Below, piece by piece: positions 1 through 13,504 of a stretch of DNA of 64,000 nucleotides. Position 1 is the stretch's first letter. Each line of letters starts with the position of its first letter. The position numbers and the translations under genes are program-made. The stretch spans positions 74,491,300 through 74,555,299 of the forward strand of contig NC_134415.1 in the NCBI RefSeq assembly GCF_030867145.1. The letters are read 5' to 3'. The DNA is from Opisthocomus hoazin. Taxonomy: Eukaryota; Chordata; Aves; Opisthocomiformes; Opisthocomidae. A model generated the notes under the pieces. It was not told the DNA's origin, searched no databases, and saw nothing but the letters and a program-made list of their open reading frames with translations.

Positions 1-1060
1 ACTTTTTCCAAACCATAAATGCTAGAGAACTAAGTTTATTGACTACAGTTTGAAAGAATAGCTGATAATGAACAAATACTTTTAAAGTAAGAGAAACAGA
101 TTTTGCAAGTCATTAAATAACTGCAATTTCAGGGTGTTTGTGGGATACCTTTTAATTTGCTGTCTAATTTGAGAAGTCTAATAACTGAATATGCACTTGA
201 TTATGCAGCTTATTATAGGAATACATACCAATGTATTTTGCTGACAAGGAGGTTTAAGCTTGTAAAATCTTGTGGCTTAGGCTCATAAAAGCGGGAGGTT
301 TTCAGAGTTCATGGTCTGTTACTTTTTACAACATGAATGTAATAAGACTTGGAGTCATTTGATTTTAAGTTTCATTTACTGGCTTTACCCAAGCTTCATT
401 TACTGTCTTCTCCCTATAAATAGCATTTTCTCTAGGAAAGTACAATTTGAGAGGGATATGTTGAACTCCCTGTAGTTTTAAGATACTTCTAAAATACATC
501 ACTTATGTTTACCATTTAAGAATACCATAATGAAGCTAACCCACGGTTTCAGAATGGAAAATCAGTATGTTGCAAATGAACAATTTTTTTCTGTATATGG
601 AAGAAATTTTGGGATCGGAAAGCTAACTGTAACAAGGAGAGTTTTACTGGAGAATTTGCAGACATAGGAAGTGGTCTGCATATGCAAAATGGTTGGGCCT
701 TTTATCTTTGTTCCTTTTACTGTACACACAATTTCATAACAGCGTGTGTGTTCAGAGGACTAACAGAAACTAAACCATAGGAGTCTTCACTTTTTTTTTT
801 TCTTATAATCCAGCTTTGCTTTTCCATACCAGTGTTTGAGTTGGATAGGTATTTCATAAAGACTGAAAGGTTATTGTTTGTGGCAGGGAATTAAGCTTTC
901 CCTCTGTAAGACTCTACATTTTATCCATTACACCTGGAGGAGAGAGAATTCCAGACCATAGCTTGCAAGATGGGTAACTTAAGCCATAGAGAAACGGGTC
1001 TGTAGTAAGTTCCTCCTGATTGCAGTACACAGAGGGTAGACTCTGAGTTGTACTGACCTG

Positions 1061-1660
1061 AATTGTAGAATCATGGACTTACATAGGTTGGAAAAGACGT
1101 CAGGAGGTCATCTCGTGCAACCTCTTGCTCAAATCAGTCAACGCTGAATTTGAACCAAGTTCCTTAGGGCTTTGTCCAGTCAGATCTTGAATAATCTCCA
1201 GGGCTGAAGATTCCACAGCCTCTCTGAATATCTCTCTTCTAATGCTGAATTATCCTCATTCTGATTTTTTTTCTGTATATTTGGACAGAAACTCCTCTGT
1301 TTAATTTTATGATTATTGTCTCTCATTGTCGTATTGTGCACCACTGTAACAAGGCTGGGTCCAGTTTCTCTGTAACCACCTCATAGGTACTTGAAAGTTA
1401 TTAAGTCCCACAAAACTTTCTCTTCTTTAGACTGAACAAACTGAGTTCCCTCTGAAGGATGTGTGTTCCAGTCCCAGCAATCTTGGTGGTAGTTCTCCAC
1501 TGAACATGTTCAAGTTTATCAACATTTGTCTTGTACTGGGGCAACCAAAGCTGAATGAACTGGAGGAGGAGACAGAATGTGCCCTCTGGTTGGTGTGCAA
1601 CAAGTACCAAGTCAACGGGACTGATCCCTTCCGTCAAACTACTGTTTGTTGCTGCCACCA
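1061..1660 (-). mobile_element. CR1 LINE 3' fragment, diverged
   Basis: The left edge reads as the reverse complement of a CR1 3' end (AGAATCATGGA, then the typical GGTTGGAAAAGACCTC-like stretch with changes). Further right, about 1370-1600, the sequence matches the reverse complement of the C-terminal CR1 reverse-transcriptase region: the CTGAACAAACTGAG-like and GAGGAGACAGAATG-like blocks. It is 5'-truncated and has many stops. The right boundary is approximate. Confidence 0.65.
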
Positions 1661-1757
1661 GCTCAGTATGCCACTGGCATTCGTTGCTGCCACAGAGGGT
1701 TTGCAGTTTAGTTTAAACGACTGGAGACAGTGACAAAAGTGAGATTCTTCAGCTGTT

Positions 1758-1786
1758 ACACGCGCACGCACACACACACACACACA
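1758..1786. repeat. (CA)n microsatellite
   Basis: A run of ACACGCGCACG followed by an uninterrupted CA repeat of about ten units, inside the FAM184A intron. It is a likely length-polymorphic locus. Confidence 0.9.
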
Positions 1787-4370
1787 TAAAAGTTAACAGC
1801 ATTAGGAAGAATTAAAATTTCAGTCCATCAAAAGGATATCTGTTCATACCTGTCATCTTTTAACTACACTGAACTAGAACGGCCTGAGATACTGCAGTGG
1901 GGGTGTAAAATTGTGTATTTGTTACACCCAGCCCCAGTCTTCATTGGTGGGAAGATGCATTTAAAACCCATTTGAAAGGCATGAAGTCTTTGTAAAAAAA
2001 ATAGGAAGAGAGCCGAGATCCAATTTCTCTTTCTGCATTTCAGATTTTTACACCTGAAGTATTGGTCTGGTCTATACTAGCAGTACTATACAATGATTTA
2101 TCAAAATAATACAAGACTGAGTTCTCTGGTAAATCACCTGTGAACTCCTAACTTGACAGAAAATGTGGTCTACACGTGCTCTTTAAGTTGAGAAAGCGTC
2201 TAGAGCCTCACCATTTAGTTGTATAAATGCTGTGCAGAAAGGTTGAACTTGGAAATGAAATGCTTATTAATACGGGTACATAATTTTCTAATATGTACTG
2301 ATGCATCTCAGATTTGATTTAAAAACAAGCTACAAAAAAATGTAGCGCCTAACTTGAAGTGCAGGAACGGTTATGCAAGCAAAGTGTTGAAAAAACAGGT
2401 TTAAATGAATAGAGACAAGTGGCACAGAATAATTACTTAAACTGTAGAAAAATACAACATAGAGTATGCCCATCTTGGATTGCTGCTGACTGGTGCTGGA
2501 AAAATTAAATGAAGAGACACAGCTACAAATGGCAAGAACTTTTAAAAAAATACAACAAAAAAGGTTCAATCAAAAAAATTTATGCCCCTAAAGAGTACTA
2601 TGCTGGTTTGTTTTTCTGAATTATGTTACACTAATCCACAAACTTCTGCCTTCTGCTAGTTGTTGCACATTTGATAGGTGAGATCTAGCTCTTGCATAAA
2701 GCAAAGTAGTAGTTTTGCTTTTATGCCGGTAATGCTAAGTGGTTCCTCGTAGAATGCATGTAGGATTATTGTTATTCTAACACTGTATCTTTGTTGCCAG
2801 TAAAAGAATTCTCTTGAAAGAAAATGCTATTCAGCTGATGAAGAGCTTAGACACATTCTTGCCAGTTGCAAAGCATCACTTTCCATCTACAGTTAAATGT
2901 GGTTGCTAGATTAGTTAGATCAGTGTCTAGAGACCAAGTGTGTAGTTCGTATCTCTGATACAAGAAATGGTTCTAGAAGACCTAAAAAGAAAGTTTTTCC
3001 TGTAAATTGTACTAAGTACTTTGACATCAATCCATGGGAGAGTTTCTTCATGAAATATGTAGTGAATTCAGATGTGCTAGCTCTTTTCCATTTCTCTTAG
3101 CTGTGTAATGGGCTTTTAACGCTTTTCTTAAAAACATTTTACTGCTGAGAAGGCAGGAAAAAAGCAGGAATTTTCTTTTTTAAAACATGAGCGTGTTCTC
3201 TCTTCTGCCTCTCCGTATTGCACAACCTTCAATTCTGGGCACTGAAATGTACAGGTTAAGACCTGTATTCTTACTATTTCTTTCTTCTTTTGATAAGTGT
3301 TTCGTTCTGTAAACTGAATCAAGTATTCTGATTGTGGATGGCCTTTTCTATATTTGAGAAAATACTGCTTCTCCCATCTTCCTTACTTTTCAGTGAAACA
3401 TGTATTCCAGTAAAATAAATGTCAGCATTTTTTCCATTCCTGTGTAGCTTCATACTATTACTTGACCAAGCATTAGTGTGACATTCTTTCTAACTTTGTC
3501 AACTTTTCATACGAGGATAGCATCTTCTATTCATGAAAATACTAGCAGTAGTACAGTGAGGATGGACAAAAGCATATTGCATATGATTTGGTAGCTGTTG
3601 TTTATTTTTCCTGCTACAAAGATTCTCTCCTTTTTCGAAAAAATTGTAGAAGTTTCCTATTCAGAGTTTGTTTCTATGATAGCTTGTTCCTTTTTAACTG
3701 TCAAAGTAAATATGAGGAACTTTGATTTATATCAAAATACAAATATTTTCTTCTGATGTAGACATTATTCAAATCGTAGTTTTCAGAAAATTTCAGAAAA
3801 TTTCTTCATTTTTTTACTCTTTGTTTAAAAGATTCTGAATGTAACAGAGGAAATTCATTAAAGATCATTTACAATTAAGAGCTACTCGACAATACAGGCA
3901 AACAAAAGCAACAGAACAAATCCAAGTTTTCGAAGTATTTTCATTGGGATACAGTAGGAATACTAACGAATGTTGGCTTTGCTCTGTTAAAGAATAAATG
4001 TGTTACTGGACTACTTCATCTATCTTTTAGTTTCTTCTTCATTGAATTTTTTTCCCCTCTTGGTGGCGTGTTTAATTAAATTTAAAAATATGTCTAGACT
4101 GATGTCTGAAATTACAATATCTTCATATCCAAAGAAACTGACCTATCTGATCATAAACTTCTAATTGGAATTTAATACAACTGTTTTTGTTTGGCAGTGT
4201 TTGAGTTAGTAAATCTGGAGAAGTCTGAAAGACTTCTTAATTCTACCAGTCAGTGGATGAAAAGAACATTAAATTCTTAGTACAGTTTGCAATTAATGAT
4301 GCATGAGTCAGAAAATAATTTAATTTGATATTTGGAGTGAATTTTACACTTTCAATACTGGTAAATTACA

Positions 4371-4392
4371 GAATCACAGAATCACAGAATAG
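4371..4392 (-). repeat. Orphan CR1-type octamer tail
   Basis: Nearly three copies of GAATCACA, the octamer found at CR1 3' ends in reverse orientation. The usual CR1 body is not recognisable next to it. It may be an extremely 5'-truncated insertion or a chance array. Confidence 0.45.
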
Positions 4393-5937
4393 AAATCTAA
4401 GACAAATCCATCAGTAATAGCATTCCCCAAATAAATTTTAATCCTATCTCTGTATGTGTTTTTCCCTTAAATGCAAGATAAAGACTCTGGCAAGAATATC
4501 GTTTTAAACCATTACCCTCAGCCTCTTTGCTCAGGAAGAAAGTTGCTCAAGTACCTTTTGCATAGGTTCAAACCCAATGAAAACAGTGGACCCTGGGAGG
4601 AATGAGAGAGAACTTATTAGTTGGGGCAAAATTTGTTTGAGATTCAGCAGATGAATGAAATTCTAGATTAAGGGTGCTTCTTGACAGATAGGTCTGTGCT
4701 CCAGGGAAGATTAGTCAAGATGCATATATAATCTTTAAAATCCTGACGGCATTATGACAGATAAGTTAAATGAAGCTCTAGTACCATGCCAAAAACTTCA
4801 AAAATTATCAGGAGGTTCAAATGATCCTCTTTTTCCCCTGATCATTGAACTTGCAGTTTGTCAGATTAATCCAAAATCCATTTAATCCAGAATCCAAACA
4901 GGTAAAAATAAGTCAAAATACCTAGGCGTTTTGCCTAGCAGTCTGATAGACTCCTACAAGTGGAAAAGAGAAGAGCTCCATCATTTTAAAGCAACAGGGT
5001 AAGTACCCCACCTTGTGATAGCCTGGACACAGCACCACCTTCACTCAGGGTTGCTACGAAAACAGGGGGAAATCAAGACCAATTACATCCCAGAGGTAGT
5101 TATACATTTCAGAATGCTTTATGTATACTTCATTTTCTTCAGTAGATAACTGCTGGGTTTTGAGAGAGTAAAGGGGCTCCAAATGCTGCTTTTTCTTAAC
5201 AGTCGGAGAGTGCAAACTTTGCCGCTCTTCCATTCCCAACACGTCACAAGCCTCAAGTCCAGTGCAAAACGTTGTCGTGGGAAACAGCTGCTTTCCAAAT
5301 CTCTGCAGAGTCCCCTGTTATGCAAGCACTGCGCAGCTAGAGATGGCACATCTGCTGACACATCAGTCTTTCTCTTCAAACCAATAACCTATCCTGAGGG
5401 AGAGTTTTGGGGTTGGCTGGGTAAAATGGACTTTTGTCAAAGGTCTCTTCTGCTTCTTCAGTAGGCATCTCGGAAACTAGTTTCTTTTAGTAACATCTGA
5501 TGGATGCACATAGGTTTTCTTCTTCAGAAAGGTTAGCAGCATCTGTTGGAGGTCATCCTTAAAATGAGGCAAAGACTGCGTAGCAATCTAGATCTCCTTT
5601 GATACAACAGATGAAGTTGCGCCTTCCCCCATTAGGGTCTCGGGTATTACACAAGAACTCCTGTTGCCAGAAGTATTTTGAAAATTCAGTAAACTGTATA
5701 CCAAAGTCAGGTCTTCACACAATTTGACATTGAAATATCAATGAGAAAAAGTGTTACATAACCGATCTTCAGGTGACATGAAGACTGATGCTGAAATTCA
5801 GTGTCAAGCCTCTGTAATCTGGTTGAAATGCAACTGAATGAAAATGTGAAGACGCCAGTGGTGCAGTAAATTCCCTTCTTGAGGAAAATTGGCCCCTGTG
5901 ACAGTCGTCATTATGGGAACATGAGCAACTGTTCATT

Positions 5938-6737
5938 AGACTGGATCGATGGGCTGAGGTCAACTGTATGAGGTTCAACAAGGCCAAACGTCAGGTGCTG
6001 CACTTGGGTCACAACCACCCCATGCAACGCTACAGGTCGGGGGAGGAGTGGCTGGAAATCTTCCCGGTGGAAAAGGACGGTGGGGTGCTGGTCAACAGCC
6101 AGCTGAACATGAGCCAGCAGTGTGCCCAGGTGGCCAAGAAGGCCAACGGCATCCTGGCTTGTGTCAGGAATAGTGTGGCCAGCAGGAGTAGGGAGGTGAC
6201 CGTGCCCCTGTACTCGGCACTGGTGAGGCCGCACCTCGAGTACTGTGTTCAGTTTTGGGCTCCTCACTACAAGAAGGACACTGAGTTGCTGGAGTGTGTC
6301 CAGAGAAGGGCAGTGAGGCTGGTGAGGGGTCTAGAGAACAAGTTTTATGAGGAGCGGCTGAGGGAGCTGGGATTGTTTAGTCTGGAGAAGAGGAGGCTGA
6401 GGGGAGGACTTTATTGCTCTCTACAGCTACCTGAAAGGAGGTTGTAGTGAGGCAGGTGTTGGTCTCCCAGGTAACTAGTGATAGGGCAAGAGGCAATGGC
6501 CTCAAGTTGCGTCAGAGGAGGTTTAGATTAGATGTTAAGAAAAATTTCTTTACTGAAAGGGTGGTTAGACATTGGAACAGGCTGCCCAGGAAGGTGATTG
6601 AGTCCCTATCCCTGGAGGTGTTTAAAAAGTGTGTAGATGTGGCATTTCAGGATATGGTTTAGTACAAATGATGTTGTTGGGTGGACAGTTGGACTGGATG
6701 ATCTTTGAGGTCTTTTCCAACCTATGATTCTGTGATT
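5938..6737 (+). mobile_element. CR1 LINE 3' fragment with open ORF2 C-terminus
   Basis: About 800 bp of the 3' end of a CR1 element. The plus strand encodes the C-terminal reverse-transcriptase tail in two overlapping frames (5968-6447 and 6447-6662) with the family blocks [33 protein letters not shown] and [14 protein letters not shown]. It ends in the CR1 3' signature TCTTTTCCAACCTATGATTC followed by TGTGATT. The 5' part of ORF2 and all of ORF1 are missing, so it cannot move by itself. It is markedly GC-richer than the surrounding intron. Confidence 0.93.
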
Positions 6738-9700
6738 ACAGTAAGCAAACCCAAAGCTTGAAGAGTTTCGCATCTCTAAATCTGTGCTTTACTACAACAC
6801 AAATTGGCCCAACTAAATGAAAGACTCAGCTCTTTTAGGACAGACATTGAAATAGAGGTGGGAATACAAATCTTTCCCCATGCATTGCGTGCAAGGTCTT
6901 TCAGTCCTCCTGCGTAGCCCATGATGGTCAGTGGGCTCTAAAGGTGCAGCAACCTCTTTGCTGTTCCTCTGGGTCACGAGGAAGTTCTCTTGGGTTACAT
7001 CTGAGGCTTATCTGTGCATATGCTAATCGTGGAGAAGACAATACTTCTACTGAAAAATGAGACAACAAAATCAAGTAAAAGCAGGATAGCTAATACATGC
7101 ATACCGAAAAAAGTCGTGTTTTCAGAAGTTCCTGTACTTCCAAGAAATTAAATAATTCATCTATACATCCTGTATCTGCAAAGCCTGATCTCAAAGAGAA
7201 CTGAACAAGGATTTCTCATACCACAGTAATATCACAAACCAATAATCTTGAATTACAACCTGTAGAAATACAGTGATAGTTAAACCCACGTTATCCCTGT
7301 TTTTTCTCATCACTTTTCCCTGTCATAGAAATACAGAGAATAATAATTATGCCTGCATTCTTTTTGGTTCTCATCGCTTTTTCCCCAGATCATGGATCTT
7401 GCTGAGGAAGTAGTCGTAAGGATGTTTTGAGGTTTTATGGAGTTTGTTAATAATACTTCAACCAGACTAATTTTTGGAGTTCTCCATTCTGAATGTGTCC
7501 TGCATACTTTTCAGTATGGAGCTGCATCTGACTATATTGCTATATATGTTGCTGGAATCAGCCCTCATACCAATTGACTAGCCGATACGATTCTAATTTA
7601 CTATTCTACCATGTATTTTATGGAAATTGTTTACTGTCTAATAAAGGATGAAAATAATAAATTGTGGTGAGGTTTAGTATTAATCATAGTGAATACCTGT
7701 TTGATTTCAGTGATGATTCACCACTAGCTGTTTTTTAGATAACGTAAGTTGGTTTTAATCTTTTAAAGTATCCTTCAGTAATATTGTATAAGCACACATT
7801 TTGATCAAAATCTCATGTGACAATAAATTGATACCATTAAAAAGTCATCTTAAGTATTATTTCTGTACAGGAGCATTTATTGCCCAAGTTTGTTGGGTTG
7901 TCAAAGCAAGAAGTCAGGTTTTATTTATTTCTTTATTCTAGCGTTATGTTGACTGAAAATCATCTTATTTTCACACTTGAAGATTTTCTTGATTGACTCT
8001 TAAATAATTTTTTCCAGTCTTTTTTCCAGGACTGATGTTTAGCTAACTGTCCTATAATTAAATGTTTTTGAATAGTGATATGATACTTAGACTTCCAGAT
8101 TTATAAAGTACTTGTGTATTTCAAGTTCTGTTAAAAATCGGTAAGCTGTATTTACTGTACATTCAGCATTGCTGTGTGTCTTTTTAGAACACACAGAAAT
8201 GTCAAATATGTAAGTTTAACTTTATTGAAAAATAACTTTTTTTTGACCATGCATGGTTTTCTTTTTGCTAATAAGATCTGAGCATTTAATAGTTATTTTT
8301 TTTGCACAAGATAATTACTGTTCTCATTTCACAATTAGGAACTGTGGGTTGCAGGAAGATTGCTTTGAGTGAGGTAGCCCAAGAAATCTGTGACAAATCT
8401 AAGTACTGAACTGAACTGGAGAGTTTTAGTGCAGAACCTTCACCAAAAGTTCATTTTAATTCCATCTGTTTTCCAGATCTCTGGAAAACTTTTAAATTTG
8501 GTGAAATCACATGTATTAAAATGGTTAGCTCATCTTAGTACTTTCAGTTGTAACATCAGTTTCATTCTTGGTGAAAGGAATCTGTTATTCTGCAAACAGC
8601 AGGGGACAACTCTCACTTTCTTAAATGGCCTTTTAATAGGGTAGACCTCAGAATATAGCTTCCCAAAAGTATTTTTATTTGGAATTTCTTTTCAGTATAG
8701 AGCACTGCTAACCTTTCTGCTTCAGGTGTCAAATCCAAATATTTCTTAGTTGTGCTACAGTGGTGCGTAGCAGATATGTCTGTCAAACTTAAGTCCCGAA
8801 CATTTATCTAGCAAGAGCTCATTCCTGCCCTTAACAGCTGCCTCCCTAAAGAAGCCAGACCGATGGGAAAGGAAGCACATTAAAAATGGATGGATTTGTT
8901 CAGATTGGCACTGTCAAAATCGGGTGTTGAAATCGGAGCTGTTGTCTTATCCACTGGAGTATGATGCCTCCTAGTGTTACGCCCTCAAATAGAAAATTGT
9001 TGCTTGTAACTCTTACAATTTTAAGAAGATAATTTTGTATATTCCACAATAATGTGTTTTTATGTTGTGCCTTTTTGTAGGTCTAGGAGAATGAGTAATA
9101 ATTTCTTCTTCTTGTATTTTGACAAAGTATTATCTAAAAGTTCCCAATGATAGGCTTCCAAGCTGGTGTCAAAATACCTGCTGTGTCCTGGAGAAAGCCG
9201 TTGTCTTGACTGACCCATACCAAAAGGGGAACTTGGTCATGCTGGATTTGAAATTGCTCTTAGTTCATTTCAGATGACCGTTGCGTGTGTGTCTGTGTAC
9301 CTATCTACACCATTCATACATATATATAAATAAAAACACACAGGCGTTTTTACATACATATATATGAATGATGTATATGACTTATATGAACAATATATTT
9401 GAAATGGAATATTTACTTGGCAATATGTTTTTATTTTTTGCTTTTCATTAGCAATCAGCACTAGCACAAGTGGTACAGTAAATCGTTTTTTTTCTAAAGA
9501 CTTTCAGGAAGAGTTTTATGTACCCATCTCGTTCTGAATTTTAAGAAAAAAGAAATATTTTAATATAAATATGTTTTCATTACAGACTAAACTCATTTTC
9601 TGCCCTTTTGCAGTGAAATTTGTTCTTTAATATTATGTGTTTAATACGCTTGTGATATTTCAGAGACACAGCTGACTGTTGATGAGTCCTTACGTAGCAT

Positions 9701-12067
9701 CTTTTCTAATGGTAATGCAAACTGGTGTACTGAATGATTTCTTTCCAAAATTATTTGCCATAAAGAAGAAGCAAAAACAGTTGGAAAATTTCAAAAGTGT
9801 TCTGCTGCGTAATGTACGAGTATATAGTAACATTATGTTGAAGAGGTTATGCTATTCTCTGCATTCAAAACATAACACAGGAAAAGGCATAATTTTTTCT
9901 GTTTTCAGTAGTTTAGATACTAAGTCAAAGCAACGTATTCATATTTTTTCCAGATAGTTTTCAACTTATTTTTCCCTGATCAAATTATAATTAATGTTCT
10001 ATGTTTTACTCTCCCTTCCTTATCCCTTTTTCTTTTACTTAGTTGATTTCTGAATGTTTCCCTTTATTCCTGTGATCTTTTCTTCATAGCGGCACTGTCT
10101 TGGTGAAGCTTTGCATAAATCTATCAGCAATGTAAGTGATTTGCACTTACAGCTTGTAAACAGGGCATGTTTGCACTAACAAATCTGCATAACCTGTAGT
10201 ACTGCTTTAAAGCTTTAGCCTATGGAATAGAGCACATGGTAATATTTGAGAGGAGAACGTTTGCCGCTAGTTATCTAAAGCTTGTGTACTGCATCCATCC
10301 ATCTGTGTCAATGTGTAGATCACAGACATCAAACACTACCTACATGGTCATAATATAAGCAGCATTTTCATGTCATTGTTAAAGCAAGCAAGCTTGTGGG
10401 CAGTGCAAATGCGTATTGCAGAGCTTTCTGCAAAGCATGAGATTGATGCTGTATTATAATTTGCAGTTTTGCAGCGCAAGTTGTAATTGTAGCCAAAATA
10501 TTCTTTCTTTCTATTTTTTAATTTTTAAAATTCTTACCAATGTCTTTAATGTGCTGAAAACCTTGTATTAAATTATTGAAAGTTCAGAGAATAGTGTTTA
10601 GAGCTGTTTTCTTTTGAATTGTCAGTACAGGAGTACATAGAAGGAATGCTCCAGACACATGCAAAGGGAGGCACTAACGTTTTAAAAAAATACGCTGTTA
10701 AGGATGTTAGTAGATGTACTGAATAGTCAAATTAATGTTTAAAATTAAATGCTCTTCTAAAAAAGCTGTCGGATTTTTAATATTTTATGTACTTTCAACA
10801 AAAAAACAATCTCATTAATAGAAGAGTAGACTACTCTGACTTGCTTGTTAGAATCATTTAATCCTCATTGTTCTTTATTTTCTGTATAGGCTATTGATGC
10901 AAATAGGCCTCTCCAGAGATAGGCTCATTTCAGGCTGTGGTTTTGCAGTCATTTTAACCTGGGGGGAGTGTGAACTGCTCTTGAGAAGGGTATTCCTGAT
11001 CTCTTCTAAGACGGCTTCCTGGCCAGATGTCAGACTTCTCTTGGTCATCTCAGTTAAAATGTTTTCTGCATTTCCAAGAAAGAAATGAAAAGAAAATTGT
11101 TTTGCCTTTGGCCCATGCTAAAAATGTTTATAAATGATATACTGAGAATTGTCAGAACTTGGAGCAGGAACCTAAATGAGAGACAAATTTAACTTTAAGA
11201 CAGAAAGAAATTTTTTCATGTCGTCTTAATAAAAATTTGGCTAAGATACTGTGGTCAGCTCCATTTGAATGTTATCATGAAAGGCCTTTTAGAGTATGAT
11301 GATTATATTACCTGTGGTTCTGCAGGATCGAGCAGGACTTCCTCTAGAATCATACCTCCTGGTGGCCGTGGTGAACGGGACAGGGCAATGGTGAGAAACC
11401 TGAGGGACAGAAACATGGCAAGAGGGACAAGTAAGAGTGGACAGAACATCTGTCCAGTATCTCAGTGTTTCTGCCACAGGCACTCAAAGGAGGAGGAAGA
11501 GGATCTGAGTGATAATTGTGGGATTTCCTTCATAAGAGATTTTTAAGCAGTAATTTGTGTAAAGAGTTCCCACCTAGTACAAGGAATTGGACTGAATAAT
11601 CTTTTAAGACTGTCCCAAATACACCTTCTTATGGTACTAAATATGGAGTTAGAAGAAAAAGAGGAGAGGAGGAGGGGGAGAGATACTGGAGTATGGGATG
11701 GATTGAAGACAAGGAGTGGAGGGGCTAGAGCCAAGTCCCAGTAGCGGTCTCAGGGGAACAAACAAAGAGCCCAGCAAACCTGAGAGTTTATGGATGGTGC
11801 TTAAATAGGAGCAGAGGTAATCGAAAGAAGCAGAAGAGTTACGTAAAAGCACAGGGGGGAAAACAGACCTCCAGACAGTGTCTGGTTTTCACTAGGTGTA
11901 GTCTGGCAGAGGAACAGGAAATAAAGGTGAGGCTGACAGGTGAAAAGAAGGACCCAGGTGGGTAGGAGGTTACAGAAAGGTGGGGAGAGGGAGAAGGGCC
12001 CCATGAATGTGGGATGAATTAAAGTAGATGAGGATGTGAGTAGATCAAAGGGGAGTTTAGCTAAGAT

Positions 12068-12089
12068 TTTTTTTTTTTTTTTTTTTTTC
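12068..12089. repeat. Poly(T) tract
   Basis: An uninterrupted run of more than 20 T in an otherwise purine-rich intronic stretch. On the opposite strand it is a poly(A) tract, but no retrocopy body is recognisable beside it. Confidence 0.85.
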
Positions 12090-13412
12090 CCTGGAGAAGT
12101 AAGACAAAAGCACATTGCAATACCAGATGGTGATATACCAGATTCAGAGCTGGCTGTGCTGGCAGTTGTGTGGTCCAAACTAATCACATCAGTGGTGTGA
12201 ATTTCTAGTGTTGAAGAGAAAGAATACAATATGCGGTTGTGTTACTGGTTTGTCTGACCAGCATGGCAGCCCTGGCCGTGGTATGCTGAAAGAGATCGGC
12301 CGAGAAGTCCTGGGGCTTCTGAGGAAACTAGAACTCCACGATACGAGAGGGAAGTTTTTGCATAAATAAGTAACTCGTTGAAAGAGGTATTACCACAGTG
12401 AAGGTAGATTATCAGTGGAGTTACACTGATGTTCAACATACTTTCTGTTGCAGGTTGTTCATCAATAAGTAAGGTGGGAAAGTTTGCAGCTTATAAAAAG
12501 TTATTTAGGGTGAGAAGGACAAAGACTGCCTGAAGAATTATAGAATAGCTGTAAAAATCCAAGGCACTTGGCAATAATATGACAGGTGAAATTCAGCACA
12601 GATAACTGCAAAATGGTACACAACAAAGAAAAAACAAACTCTAACTTCTTGTGTAAAATTATGAACTTTACCTTGACCTGTTACAACTAGAGAGTAGGTC
12701 TGGGGACTATGATATATAATTCCATTATAACATCACCTCAGTACTCAGTAAGAGTCACAAAAGCGAATAAAACGTTAGGGATATAGGAGAGAAACGAGAA
12801 CATAACATGTAAAACTGTATAAAACACTATAAAAAAACAGAGTTTACACTCATTTTAAACACCTTATGCTATATTGGTCTCCTAATCTTAAAAATAAATA
12901 GTAGAAAAGGGGCAAAAATTAGGAGAAATATGATGATGAATATGAAATAGCTTTCATACAAGAAGTGACTTATTAAGCCAAAACTGTCTAGTATGGAAAG
13001 GGCTGTAAGGAGGAAAATGATGGAGAAACACGAGTAGCATAGAATAAATGAAAAAGGATCCTCTTGTGCCTTCTTTGCATTACAAGTATTAGAGGTCATC
13101 ATGTCAAAATGGCACGTCTGTATGGAACTTGCCACAGAATGTTGTGGATACTAAAAGATTTTATGGATGAAGATAGTGGTTGTATTTAATGAATATTTCT
13201 TCTGTGACCTTGCCCCAAAATACCTCTTCTGGTTTAGGAAAGATGGCTGGATGCTGGCAGACTTTGGAGTCAAGATCCCTGCATTTATGCCTTGGCCTTG
13301 TTTTCTCTGGGCAGGCTGGGCTGGCCGTTTCTGGAGGCAGAGCAGGAGATTAGACAAACCTTTGGCCTGACACTGTACAATTTGTATGTGATATTTATAT
13401 TTAATGTACTTA

Positions 13413-13504
13413 GTAAAAGGTTTTACATGTATAGTTAAGATTACAGAACGTAGTTAGTGTAAAAGGTTTTACGTGTATAGCTAAGATTACAGAACGTAGT
13501 TAGT
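13413..13504. repeat. 46-bp tandem duplication
   Basis: Two adjacent 46-bp units (13413-13458 and 13459-13504) differ by only two transitions. Each unit starts with the inverted repeat GTAAAAGGTTTTAC. The small divergence suggests a fairly recent slippage or duplication event. Confidence 0.95.

Noticed and set aside
2820..2930. A possible FAM184A exon reading KRILLKENAIQLMKSLDTFL after TTGCCAG
   Set aside because: It has no good donor and no coiled-coil pattern, and it runs into a stop.
9288..9390. Alternating TG/TA stretch as a possible origin or Z-DNA element
   Set aside because: It is ordinary interrupted simple sequence, with no further supporting structure.
11265..11546. A 93-codon frame with Arg/Gly-rich middle and acidic end, resembling an RNA-binding retrocopy
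   Set aside because: I could not match it to any family. There is no poly(A) tail beside it and the frame is short.
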